Part shown: positions 1-7,204 of the stretch, in pieces
Position numbering within the stretch: position 1 is the stretch's first letter
How the letters are laid out: each line of letters opens with the position of its first letter
DNA from: JBCCSZ01 sp039199225
GTDB taxonomy: Bacteria > Bacteroidota > Bacteroidia > Chitinophagales > Saprospiraceae
Assembly: GCA_039199225.1 (NCBI GenBank)
Contig: JBCCSZ010000063.1
Coordinates: forward strand, 1 to 28,323
DNA: 28,323 nucleotides
Direction of reading: 5' to 3'
Program-made: the position numbers and the translations under genes
Notes under the pieces: model-generated
Told to the model about the DNA's origin: nothing
The model's database searches: none
The model's input: the letters and a program-made list of their open reading frames with translations, nothing else

Positions 1-120
1 AAAGATTTACCAGAGGGCTTCCAAACCTCCGAATTCCTGCTAGAACATGGTTTCCTGGACTTCATCGTAGACCGCAAAGACCTCAAAACCCGTATCGCAG
101 ACTTGATCTCGTTTTTTTAA
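1..120 (+). CDS. accD: Acetyl-CoA carboxylase carboxyltransferase subunit beta, C-terminal end (partial)
   Basis: Only the last 39 codons are in the window, in frame 1, ending with TAA at 118-120. The peptide reads LPEGFQTSEFLLEHGFLDF and then IVDR. This matches the conserved C-terminal tail of AccD, where the motif LPEGFQ..EFLLEHG..D.IV.R is typical. AccD is the zinc-ribbon beta subunit of the carboxyltransferase that makes malonyl-CoA for fatty acid synthesis in the cytoplasm. The upstream part, including the zinc ribbon, lies outside the window. The gene points towards bshC (convergent), and a repeat element fills the space between them. The identification rests on a short tail, but that tail is distinctive. 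Confidence 0.85.
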   Translation, partial: KDLPEGFQTSEFLLEHGFLDFIVDRKDLKTRIADLISFF

Positions 121-124
121 TGGG

Positions 125-404
125 GTGATTTGGTGATTGCTTCCGTTGGTCGCTAGTGATTTGGTGATTGCCTTCGGCAGGTGATTTGGTGATTGCTTCC
201 GTTGGTCGCTAGTGGTTTAGTGATTGTCTTCGGCTGATGATTTGATGATTGCTTCTGTTGGTCGTTAATGATTTGGTGATTGCCTTCGGCAGGTGATTTG
301 GTGATTGCTTCCGTTGGTCGCTAGTGATTTGGTGATTGCCTTCGGCTGGTGATTTGGTGGTTGCTTCCGTTGGTCGCTAGTGATTTGGTGATTGCCTTTG
401 GCTG
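125..404 (+). repeat. Tandem array of five 56-bp units (left part of repeat element, copy 1)
   Basis: Units start at 125, 181, 237, 293 and 349, exactly 56 bp apart with no insertions or deletions. A sixth unit begins at 405 and changes into another sequence. Each unit has two related halves that both open with GTGATTTGGTGATTGC. The first, of 31 bp, continues with TTCCGTTGGTCGCTA. The second, of 25 bp, continues with CTTCGGCAG and contains a small GCC/TTC/GGC hairpin. Units differ by point changes only. There are no unique spacers, so this is not a CRISPR array. Short ORFs across it are repeat artefacts. It lies between the convergent genes accD and bshC. Confidence 0.93.
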
Positions 405-525
405 GTGATTTGGTGGTTTTTCCCGTAGTACGCGCAAAAATCATTCGATCACAACAAGCGCAGCATGGATCACCCAATCACAAGGAGCGCAGCTCCAACC
501 ACCAAACCACTCAATCACCCCCCCT
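405..525 (+). repeat. Core and inverted right arm of repeat element, copy 1
   Basis: After the tandem units comes a core at 417-443 containing TTTTTCCCG, then TACGC and CAAAAATCA. An arm follows in which the motif is inverted (AATCAC or ATCACCCAATCAC instead of GTGATT). The arm includes the hairpin GGAGC-GCA-GCTCC at 484-496. It ends in a C-run at 518-525, which includes the last codons and the TGA stop of bshC on the minus strand (515-517). The same core and arm recur in reverse orientation at 6946-7064. Left and right halves are imperfect inverted repeats, so the element could fold into one large structure. Confidence 0.88.
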
Positions 526-2113
526 CATCCACCACAACGACAAAGCCCTTCGCAAGCGGATCGAGTTCCTTTAGTAGAAGTTCAAAAAAGGTGGAGCCGT
601 ATTTTAGGTAAAATTCCAGGAAGTTATCGTGGCGCTCTTGTAGGCTGTTGTTTGGGAAGAAGCGGTCTTTGAGTTTTCTAATTTGGTTGAGGGCCACTTC
701 GTGCTTTTGCTTTTCGGCCCGGACGATGCGGCTTTCCAGCTGTTCCAGTGATTTGAAGGCTTTGCTTTGTTCTGCCAGGATGGCCTTCGAAAGGGTGGGG
801 TCGATCTTTTTGGCCGTGTTGGCCAGTTGGTCATAGACGGCTTTGAATTGGGTGTTTTCGGAGGTGAAATCCAATTCTTCGGAAGCATTTTTCTGTACGA
901 ATGCGCGAATGATGGCATCGGTATCTTCGAAAAATTCAGGTATCGTGATCTCGAACTTCCTCAATTTTTTGGTTGATCCTTTGTCGATCCACAAGACGGA
1001 GTTGCGGCGGATGAGCATGGGGAAGTTGATCCCAAAGTGTTGAAATTGAGGCTGGCGTTCCATCCAATAGGCCAATTCACCGCCGCCGCCAATGTAGGCC
1101 AGGTTGGGTAAAATATACTCCTGGAACAAGGGGCGTGTGACGACATTGGGGCTAAAGTGTTCTGGATGTTTTTCCAATTCTTCCAGCATTTCAGCTTCCG
1201 AAAATTGTAGGTCTGTATTGAGTACTTTGTACAAGCCATCCTCCTGAACGATTCTTTCCCGCATTTGGTCCTTGAGGTAAAAGAAGTTGATTTCGCGGGC
1301 CATCGCCTGTTGCTTGAATCCCACCTGAACCAGCTTTTCTACCTCTTGCGTTACCAATGCCAAAGAGGGTTGATGGACCAATTCTTCTTTGATGATGGGT
1401 AAAAATATCCGCTTCAATTTGGGATGGTTCATGTTGAGTACCAACAGCCCTTCCTGACCAAATAGGGCATGTACCATGGCGATGACGGCATCACAATAAC
1501 GCGAATGCTTCGTGTGCGCATCATGGATGAGCTGGTAGATCGTTGTTGCATTTTCCGACTGCCCCAAAATCTCCTTCAGCTGTTCCAAAACCCCCGAGAG
1601 GCTGGCCGTTTTCATCATCCCGACAGCACCTTGCTCTTCGTTTTGCCATTCAATGGTTTTATTGAAAAGATGCAAATGATTGATTTCTTCAAAATCGTGG
1701 TCTTCACCACCCGTCACAAAAACAGGAACGAAATGTTGTTCCGGATACTGCGCTTTGAGCCTTCGACTCAAGTTGATGGCCGACATAATTTTGTATACGA
1801 AATACAAAGGGCCGGTAAATAAACTGGGTTGATGGGCCGTCACAATCGTGAACGTATTTTCATCCGCTAGCGAGTGGATTTGCTTTTGTGTAAGCTCCGC
1901 TGCATGAAAGCGTTCGTATTGCTCTTGCAACACTTCTACGAGTACGGAGCGATTGATGGGCGACTGCTTTTTATCGGCCATTACCTCGGCGAATGCCTCT
2001 AAGGTCACGTCGTACTTGTAAAAGCCCTTTAGCGTATCTGTGCCATCATTGTACGCGACATCGCGCTTGGACAATTGGGGAATTTGGTCGAAGGGAATGC
2101 GGTGTATTTTCAT
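515..2113 (-). CDS. bshC: Bacillithiol biosynthesis cysteine-adding enzyme BshC
   Basis: The 532-residue protein has the usual length for BshC. This enzyme is thought to add cysteine to GlcN-malate in the last step of bacillithiol synthesis in the cytoplasm. The Rossmann-like core shows VTAHQPSLFTGPLYFVYK near residues 90-108, the family's 'VTGQQ..LFTGPLY..YK' motif. It also has VPVFVTGGEDHDFEEINHL, matching the family's 'VPVFW.A.EDHDF.E.NH' motif. The C-terminal third is helical and charged, as expected for the coiled-coil part. The start is the ATG at 2113, with a TACCTTTG promoter box about 40 bp upstream. bshA and bshB are not in the window. The 3' end is unusual because the last two glycine codons and the stop lie inside the repeat element. 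Confidence 0.93.
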   Translation of the reverse strand: MKIHRIPFDQIPQLSKRDVAYNDGTDTLKGFYKYDVTLEAFAEVMADKKQSPINRSVLVEVLQEQYERFHAAELTQKQIHSLADENTFTIVTAHQPSLFTGPLYFVYKIMSAINLSRRLKAQYPEQHFVPVFVTGGEDHDFEEINHLHLFNKTIEWQNEEQGAVGMMKTASLSGVLEQLKEILGQSENATTIYQLIHDAHTKHSRYCDAVIAMVHALFGQEGLLVLNMNHPKLKRIFLPIIKEELVHQPSLALVTQEVEKLVQVGFKQQAMAREINFFYLKDQMRERIVQEDGLYKVLNTDLQFSEAEMLEELEKHPEHFSPNVVTRPLFQEYILPNLAYIGGGGELAYWMERQPQFQHFGINFPMLIRRNSVLWIDKGSTKKLRKFEITIPEFFEDTDAIIRAFVQKNASEELDFTSENTQFKAVYDQLANTAKKIDPTLSKAILAEQSKAFKSLEQLESRIVRAEKQKHEVALNQIRKLKDRFFPNNSLQERHDNFLEFYLKYGSTFFELLLKELDPLAKGFVVVVDEGG

Positions 2114-2154
2114 GCTGTTCGGTGCTATGCGGTTCTGCTTTTTGGAAGCTGGCC

Positions 2155-2162
2155 CAAAGGTA
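2155..2162 (-). promoter_or_regulatory. Putative -7 box for bshC
   Basis: On the minus strand the sequence reads TACCTTTG, a full match to the Bacteroidota -7 consensus TAnnTTTG. It lies about 40 bp upstream of the bshC ATG. No convincing -33 TTG is seen at the usual spacing, so this call rests on the -7 motif and position only. Confidence 0.45.
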
Positions 2163-2183
2163 TACGATCAAGGATTAATTTTC

Positions 2184-2191
2184 TATATTTG
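2184..2191 (+). promoter_or_regulatory. Putative -7 box for glpK
   Basis: TATATTTG matches the Bacteroidota consensus TAnnTTTG and lies 22 bp upstream of the glpK ATG at 2214. It is back to back with the bshC -7 box at 2155-2162, so the two genes probably fire divergently from this region. No clear -33 element is seen. Confidence 0.45.
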
Positions 2192-2213
2192 GCAGATCAA
2201 ACTTTTACACACA

Positions 2214-3701
2214 ATGGACCAATACATTCTTGCATTAGACCAAGGGACAACAAGCTCTCGGGCGATATTGTTCGATAAAAATTCCAATATCATAGCGGTA
2301 GAACAACAGGAGTTTACCCAAATCTATCCCAAGCCAGGATGGGTCGAACACAATGCCAATGAAATCTGGCATACGCAGCTGACCGTGGCACAAAACGTTT
2401 TGAAAAACAACAATGTCAAGCCCACTCAAATTGCAGCCATCGGCATTACCAACCAGCGAGAAACAACCCTTGTCTGGGATAAAAATACCGGAGAGCCGAT
2501 TCACAATGCCATCGTTTGGCAGGATCGTCGAACAGCATCCATTTGTGATAAATTAACCAAAGCGGGCCATACCAAATACATTCGCAGAAATACGGGATTG
2601 GTCGTTGATGCTTACTTTTCAGGTACCAAAGTCAAGTGGTTATTGGACAATGTGAAGGGAGCTAGAAAAAGAGCCCAAAAAGGGGAGTTGCTTTTTGGAA
2701 CCATCGATACGTGGTTGGTTTGGAAACTCACCGGTGGCAAAGTCCACATTACAGATTATACCAACGCTTCCCGAACCCTACTTTTCAATATTCGAAAACT
2801 AAAATGGGATGCCAAAATGCTGGATGTACTGAACATCCCGGAAAACATGTTGCCAGAAGTCCAACCTTCCAGCCATTCATACGGACATACAGAAGCCCAT
2901 TTATTTGGTGCTGAAATTCCAATCAGTGGCATTGCAGGCGATCAACAGGCTGCGCTGTTTGGACAAGCTTGCCACAGCACTGGCATGGCGAAAAATACCT
3001 ACGGTACGGGCTGTTTTATGCTGATGAATACGGGCGAAGAACCGGTCTTTTCCCGCAGTGGCCTACTCACCACCATCGCCTGGGGACTGGATGGCAAAGT
3101 GACTTATGCCCTGGAAGGAAGTGTCTTCATAGCCGGTGCTGCCATTCAATGGCTTCGCGATGGTCTCAAGTTGATCGACGAATCGCCAGACTCCGAGTAT
3201 TTTGCGATGAAGGTCAAGAGTACCGATGGCGTTTATGTGGTGCCGGCCTTTGCTGGCTTGGGAGCGCCCTACTGGGACATGTACGCCAGAGGAGCCATTT
3301 TCGGTTTGACCAGAGGAACGAGTAAGGCACATTTGGTGCGAGCCACCTTGGAATCGCTGGCCTATCAGACACAGGATGTATTGAATGCCATGCAAAAAGA
3401 TGCCAAGGTGCCGCTAAAATCCCTTCGCGTCGATGGTGGCGCCAGTGCCAACAACCTCTTAATGCAATTCCAATCAGATATTTTAGGGGTCAATGTACAA
3501 AGGCCAAAAGTGATTGAAACAACAGCATTGGGAGCAGCCTACCTAGCAGGCTTGGCAGTAGGATTTTGGAAGAAAGGGGAGATCCGTAAAAATTGGCAGA
3601 TCGACCGCACCTTTGATCCTGCAATGGATAAGCGTCAGAGAAATAAGCTGTATAAGGGCTGGCAAAAAGCCGTTAAGCGCTGTATGGATTGGGAAAAGTA
3701 A
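2214..3701 (+). CDS. glpK: Glycerol kinase
   Basis: This 495-residue FGGY-family kinase phosphorylates glycerol to sn-glycerol 3-phosphate with ATP. Landmarks are the N-terminal phosphate-binding loop LALDQGTTSSRAILFD (residues 6-21), GWVEHNANEIW, the substrate-binding GITNQRET, and GIAGDQQAALFG with catalytic base Asp243. Further on are ALEGSVFIAGAAIQWLRD, GLGAPYWD, and the C-terminal GGASANNLLMQFQSDIL plus TTALGAAYLAGLAVGFW. The reading frame is open further upstream (to 2040), but homology begins at the ATG at 2214 and a TATATTTG box sits just before it. Length matches the usual 495-505 residues. No glycerol facilitator or glpD is adjacent. It is followed by mnmH after 39 bp, which may be cotranscribed. 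Confidence 0.97.
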   Translation: MDQYILALDQGTTSSRAILFDKNSNIIAVEQQEFTQIYPKPGWVEHNANEIWHTQLTVAQNVLKNNNVKPTQIAAIGITNQRETTLVWDKNTGEPIHNAIVWQDRRTASICDKLTKAGHTKYIRRNTGLVVDAYFSGTKVKWLLDNVKGARKRAQKGELLFGTIDTWLVWKLTGGKVHITDYTNASRTLLFNIRKLKWDAKMLDVLNIPENMLPEVQPSSHSYGHTEAHLFGAEIPISGIAGDQQAALFGQACHSTGMAKNTYGTGCFMLMNTGEEPVFSRSGLLTTIAWGLDGKVTYALEGSVFIAGAAIQWLRDGLKLIDESPDSEYFAMKVKSTDGVYVVPAFAGLGAPYWDMYARGAIFGLTRGTSKAHLVRATLESLAYQTQDVLNAMQKDAKVPLKSLRVDGGASANNLLMQFQSDILGVNVQRPKVIETTALGAAYLAGLAVGFWKKGEIRKNWQIDRTFDPAMDKRQRNKLYKGWQKAVKRCMDWEK

Positions 3702-3719
3702 TCTACAGAGCGCTGTAGA
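3702..3719 (+). other. Perfect 7-bp inverted repeat between glpK and mnmH
   Basis: TCTACAG and CTGTAGA are separated by the four bases AGCG, directly after the glpK stop. No T-run follows, so a normal intrinsic terminator is not supported. It could be a weak terminator or a processing hairpin between glpK and the selenium genes. Confidence 0.4.
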
Positions 3720-3740
3720 CTGTGTACGAAATCATTGAAG

Positions 3741-4778
3741 ATGGACAAGAGCATTCAGGCGGATCAGATTTGGAAAGCCATGGAGGAAAGAACTTTGCTC
3801 GATGTGCGTACACCTGCGGAGTATACCAAAGGCCACATCCCGGGCGCCCTCTCTTTCCCCTTGTTCGAAAATCAGGAGCGTGTAGAGATCGGCACCTTGT
3901 ACAAGCAACAATCACCCAGAGATGCTTTTTTGCGTGGCCTGGAATTGGTCGGACCCAAAATGGCTGATTTTGTTCGGAAGGCAGAGGCCATCGCACCTGA
4001 CAAGAAGTTGCTCTTGCACTGTTGGAGGGGTGGACAACGCAGTGGCAGCATGGGGTGGTTGCTCCGTTCGGCTGGCTTCGATGTCCGTACGCTGGATGGA
4101 GGCTACAAGGCATATCGCAGATTTGTACATGCGAGTTTCGATCAGAAGAATACCTCTTTTATTGTATTGGGTGGACTGACGGGCTGCGGTAAGACAGATA
4201 TTTTGCATGCTCTTCGGGATGTTGGCCACCAGGTCATCGATTTGGAGGGCATTGCACGCCATAAGGGCTCAGCTTTTGGGGCGCTTGGAGAGCAGCCTCA
4301 GCCGACGGTCGAGCAGTTTGAAAACGACCTCTATGAATGTTGCCGGAACTTTGAAGCGGGAAAACCCATTTGGTTGGAAAATGAAAGCAAGAGCATTGGA
4401 AGGGTTTATTTGCCGGAAGGTTTTTGGCAAAATATGAAGCGGGCGCCGGTGATCAACATCGAACTGCCCTTTGAAAGGCGTCTCGACATTCTGGTTGACA
4501 ATTATGGCGCTTACCCAAAAGAAGACTTAATCGAAGCGTTCAACCGTATCCGCAAGAGGTTGGGTGGACAGCATTTGAAGGCTGCCTTGGAGGCCCTACA
4601 GGAAGGAGATTTACGGTCGGCTGCGGCCATTGCTTTGCGATACTATGATAAGTCCTACCATTTTTTCCTGGAGCGCAGTCAAGTCACTGAGCTCATCCCT
4701 TTTAAGTTGGATGCACATGAACCGATACAGACAGCTCATCGATTGATTAAATTTTATGAAAAACGCTTTTCTGCTTAA
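3741..4778 (+). CDS. mnmH: tRNA 2-selenouridine synthase (MnmH/SelU)
   Basis: The enzyme replaces sulfur by selenium in the wobble 2-thiouridine of tRNAs for Lys, Glu and Gln, using selenophosphate and a geranylated intermediate. The N-terminal rhodanese domain (about residues 1-130) carries LLDVRTPAEYTKGHIPGA and the active-site loop HCWRGGQRSGSM with the family's single conserved cysteine (Cys94 from this start). A C-terminal P-loop domain follows, with GLTGCGKT at about 145-152 and the family motif GSAFG. I chose the ATG at 3741; a TTG two codons upstream is also possible. The protein has 345 residues, near the usual 350-370. selD lies 33 bp downstream and supplies the selenium donor, which strongly supports the assignment. 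Confidence 0.95.
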   Translation: MDKSIQADQIWKAMEERTLLDVRTPAEYTKGHIPGALSFPLFENQERVEIGTLYKQQSPRDAFLRGLELVGPKMADFVRKAEAIAPDKKLLLHCWRGGQRSGSMGWLLRSAGFDVRTLDGGYKAYRRFVHASFDQKNTSFIVLGGLTGCGKTDILHALRDVGHQVIDLEGIARHKGSAFGALGEQPQPTVEQFENDLYECCRNFEAGKPIWLENESKSIGRVYLPEGFWQNMKRAPVINIELPFERRLDILVDNYGAYPKEDLIEAFNRIRKRLGGQHLKAALEALQEGDLRSAAAIALRYYDKSYHFFLERSQVTELIPFKLDAHEPIQTAHRLIKFYEKRFSA

Positions 4779-4811
4779 TGCGTAGCCAAGCGTTCAAGAC
4801 AATTCAAGCAT

Positions 4812-5867
4812 ATGAATGAAACACCGACAAATAAAAGCTGGCGCCTGACCCAATACAGTCATGGTGCGGGCTGTGGTTGCAAAATTTCACCCAAAGTCCT
4901 CAACGAGATTTTGAGAAAGCAGGGAGAACAGCAGCCTTTTCCCAACCTGCTCGTTGGCAATGAGGAGCGCGATGATGCAGCTGTTCTCGATTTGGGCGAT
5001 GGAACGGCCTTGGTCAGTACGACCGACTTTTTTATGCCAATTGTGGATGATCCGGAAGACTTTGGAAGAATTGCCTCCGTCAATGCCATCAGCGATATCT
5101 ATGCGATGGGTGCGGAGCCGCTCATGGCCATTGCTATACTCGGCTGGCCCATCAATGAAATCCCTCCCAAAGTAGCCAACCAGGTGATCGAGGGGGGTAG
5201 AAAAGCGTGTCTGGAAGCAGGCATCCCGCTAGCAGGCGGGCATAGCATCGACAGTCCGGAGCCCATATTCGGTCTGGCAGTGAGCGGCCGAATCAAAGTG
5301 GACCAGCTAAAAATCAATGGAGGCGCTTCAGAAGGCTGTTTGTTGTATTTGACCAAGGGCTTGGGAGTTGGCATTTTATCGACCGCCCAAAAGAAGGGCA
5401 AACTACGGCCGGAGCATGCAACCCTGGCAAGAGACAGCATGGTACAGCTCAATAAAGTTGGAACTTTCTTCGCAGGCTTGGAATGTGTAGAAGCCATGAC
5501 AGATGTTACGGGTTTTGGCCTGCTCGGTCACCTATCGGAAATGTGCGAAGCGAGTGGCTGCAGTGCAGAAATCTACTTCGACCAAGTCCCCTTGTTGGAC
5601 GAAGAAGCGCTGAAGCACTACATAGCAGAAGGCTGTATTCCCGGCGGCTCCAAACGAAATTGGAACAGCTATGGCCACAAAATTGGTCCCTTGACAGAAG
5701 GACAAAAAGCGCTTTTGTGCGATCCACAGACCAGCGGTGGCTTGTTGGTGGCTGTCAATCCGGTCGAGCAGCAATACTTCGAGGAGCAAGCATTGTCCCA
5801 GGGGCTAGAGTTGCAGTCGCTGGGTTATTTACACAAGCAAACGGATGTCTTGATTGCCATTTCTTAA
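4812..5867 (+). CDS. selD: Selenide, water dikinase (selenophosphate synthetase)
   Basis: SelD makes selenophosphate from selenide and ATP in the cytoplasm. The 351-residue protein has the N-terminal glycine-rich catalytic loop HGAGCGCK, with Cys21 and Lys24 corresponding to the catalytic Cys17/Lys20 of E. coli SelD. The codon at Cys21 is TGT, so this is the cysteine form and not a selenoprotein. Other family motifs are DDAAVL, STTDFFMPIVDDP, AGGHSID, DVTGFGLLGHL and DPQTSGGLL. The AIRS-type N- and C-terminal domains are both complete. It lies directly after mnmH, and no selA, selB or selC is visible. In this window selenium is therefore linked to tRNA modification and not to selenocysteine. 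Confidence 0.97.
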   Translation: MNETPTNKSWRLTQYSHGAGCGCKISPKVLNEILRKQGEQQPFPNLLVGNEERDDAAVLDLGDGTALVSTTDFFMPIVDDPEDFGRIASVNAISDIYAMGAEPLMAIAILGWPINEIPPKVANQVIEGGRKACLEAGIPLAGGHSIDSPEPIFGLAVSGRIKVDQLKINGGASEGCLLYLTKGLGVGILSTAQKKGKLRPEHATLARDSMVQLNKVGTFFAGLECVEAMTDVTGFGLLGHLSEMCEASGCSAEIYFDQVPLLDEEALKHYIAEGCIPGGSKRNWNSYGHKIGPLTEGQKALLCDPQTSGGLLVAVNPVEQQYFEEQALSQGLELQSLGYLHKQTDVLIAIS

Positions 5868-5885
5868 AAAATACAATTAGGACCC

Positions 5886-6944
5886 TTGATCCGATTCATT
5901 TTGCGAAGATTGGCTTATGGTGGCCTGGTGTTGATCGCTGTTGTCAGCATCATCTCCGCCATCATCTATCTGGCTCCGGTAGACCCGACCCGGCTGACTT
6001 TCGGCCAGCGGGCAGATGCTGCAACAGTAGAAGCCAAGCAAAACGAATTGGGCTTGAATGCTCCCTTGTATCTACAGTTGTTGTGGTATTTGAACGATGT
6101 TTCCCCCATTTCCGTCCATCAGGATTCACCGGAAGCCCACGCCAAGTATCGCTATGCTCGTGTGTTGCGCTTGGGCCAAGGAACAATCGTTTTTAAAAAG
6201 CCCTATCTCCGGGAGTCTTTCCAGTATGGTCGGAAGGTCAGTCAGATGATCGCCGAAGCAGTACCATATACCATCATTCTGGCCCTGGCCGCCATTTTAC
6301 TGGCCTCCATTGTCGGTATTTTCCTAGGCATCATAGCAGCCCTCCGTCCTCGATCTTGGTTCGATCATTCGGCAGTCGTCGTTTCCGTCATCGGTATTTC
6401 CCTGCCCAGCTATGTCTCAGCCATGATCCTGGCGCTCATCTTTGGTTTCTATCTACAACACTACACTGGTCTAAACATACAGGGCAGCCTCCTGGTGCTG
6501 GATGACTATGGCGACGAACGCATCGTTTGGCGAAACCTCCTTTTACCAGCCATTGCGCTAGGTATCCGTCCAATTGCCATCATCACCCAATTGACCCGCT
6601 CGGCCATGCTCGACGTCTTGTCCCAAGACTACATCCGCACGGCCAAAGCCAAAGGCTTGTCCTTTTACAAGGTTGTCTTCAAGCACGCCCTGCGCAATGC
6701 CCTCAATCCCGTCGTCACAGCGATTTCCGGCTGGTTTGCAGCCCTGCTCGCTGGCGCCTTTTTCGTAGAAAATGTCTTCGGTTACAAAGGACTGGGCAAG
6801 CTCACCGTCGATGCCCTCCTAACCTTCGACATCCCACTGGTTCTAGGAGCCGTTTTGTGTGTAGCGACTTTCTTCGTTCTCCTCAATATTTTGGTCGACA
6901 TTGCCTATGCCTGGCTAGACCCTAGGGTTGGGAAGAGGGAGTAG
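5886..6944 (+). CDS. DppB-like ABC transporter permease (peptide/nickel/oligopeptide class), unpaired
   Basis: This 352-residue inner-membrane permease starts with the DppB-type FILRRL segment. Membrane helices are at about 9-31, 120-150, 160-195, 215-235 and 270-345. The cytoplasmic coupling loop carries the EAA-like motif DYIRTAKAKGLSFYKVVFKH followed by ALRNAL, typical of DppB/OppB. The start is a TTG at 5886: upstream in this frame lies the selD stop (5865-5867), and no ATG is available before the conserved N-terminus. The gap to selD is 18 bp, suggesting cotranscription. The partner permease (DppC), the ATPases and the binding protein are absent; the next gene is convergent. The substrate cannot be read from the sequence. 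Linkage to selD invites the idea of selenium or peptide import, but that is inference. Confidence 0.85.
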   Translation: MIRFILRRLAYGGLVLIAVVSIISAIIYLAPVDPTRLTFGQRADAATVEAKQNELGLNAPLYLQLLWYLNDVSPISVHQDSPEAHAKYRYARVLRLGQGTIVFKKPYLRESFQYGRKVSQMIAEAVPYTIILALAAILLASIVGIFLGIIAALRPRSWFDHSAVVVSVIGISLPSYVSAMILALIFGFYLQHYTGLNIQGSLLVLDDYGDERIVWRNLLLPAIALGIRPIAIITQLTRSAMLDVLSQDYIRTAKAKGLSFYKVVFKHALRNALNPVVTAISGWFAALLAGAFFVENVFGYKGLGKLTVDALLTFDIPLVLGAVLCVATFFVLLNILVDIAYAWLDPRVGKRE

Positions 6945-6945
6945 G

Positions 6946-7064
6946 GGTGGTGATCGGTGGTTTTGTGACTTGGTGATTTTGTGGTTGAAGCTGCGCTTCT
7001 TGTGATGAGGGTGAGCGGTAATGTGGTGATTTTTGTGCGTATAACGGGAAAATCACTCAATCAC
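6946..7064 (-). repeat. Core and GCGCAGC arm of repeat element, copy 2 (reverse orientation)
   Basis: Read on the minus strand this part repeats the core and arm of copy 1. The core lies at 7028-7053, with TTTTCCCGT, TACGC and CAAAAATCA in the same order. The arm contains the hairpin GAAGC-GCA-GCTTC at 6987-6999. Copy 1 has GGAGC-GCA-GCTCC at the same place, so one base pair has changed on both sides of the stem. That is a compensatory change supporting a folded structure. The element begins immediately after the permease stop codon. Confidence 0.85.
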
Positions 7065-7184
7065 TAGCGACCCACGAAAGCAATCACTCAATCACCTGCC
7101 GAAGGCCATCGCCCAATCACCAGCGACCAACGGAAGCAATCACCAAATCACCCAATCACCCGCCGCAGGCAATCACCCAATCAC
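7065..7184 (-). repeat. Two tandem units of the repeat element, copy 2
   Basis: On the minus strand these are the same 31-bp and 25-bp half-units as at 125-404. They lie at 7065-7095, 7096-7120, 7121-7151 and 7160-7184, with an 8-bp AATCAC-type insertion at 7152-7159. Copy 2 thus has about two units against five in copy 1, so unit number varies between loci. It fills the gap between the convergent permease and protease-fusion genes. A C-run at 7197-7204 abuts the stop codon of the minus-strand gene, as in copy 1. Confidence 0.88.
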
Positions 7185-7204
7185 TCCATAACTCCACCCC
7201 CCCC

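Noticed and set aside
125..404. CRISPR-like array of direct repeats
   Set aside because: The repeats are contiguous, with no unique spacers and a constant 56-bp period, and no cas genes are nearby.
265..574. Short ORFs on both strands across the repeat element
   Set aside because: Their peptides simply translate the repeat unit again and again (NHQIT-like repeats) and show no gene-like features.
4872..4880. Selenocysteine codon in selD
   Set aside because: The catalytic position is TGT (cysteine), and the frame has no internal TGA.
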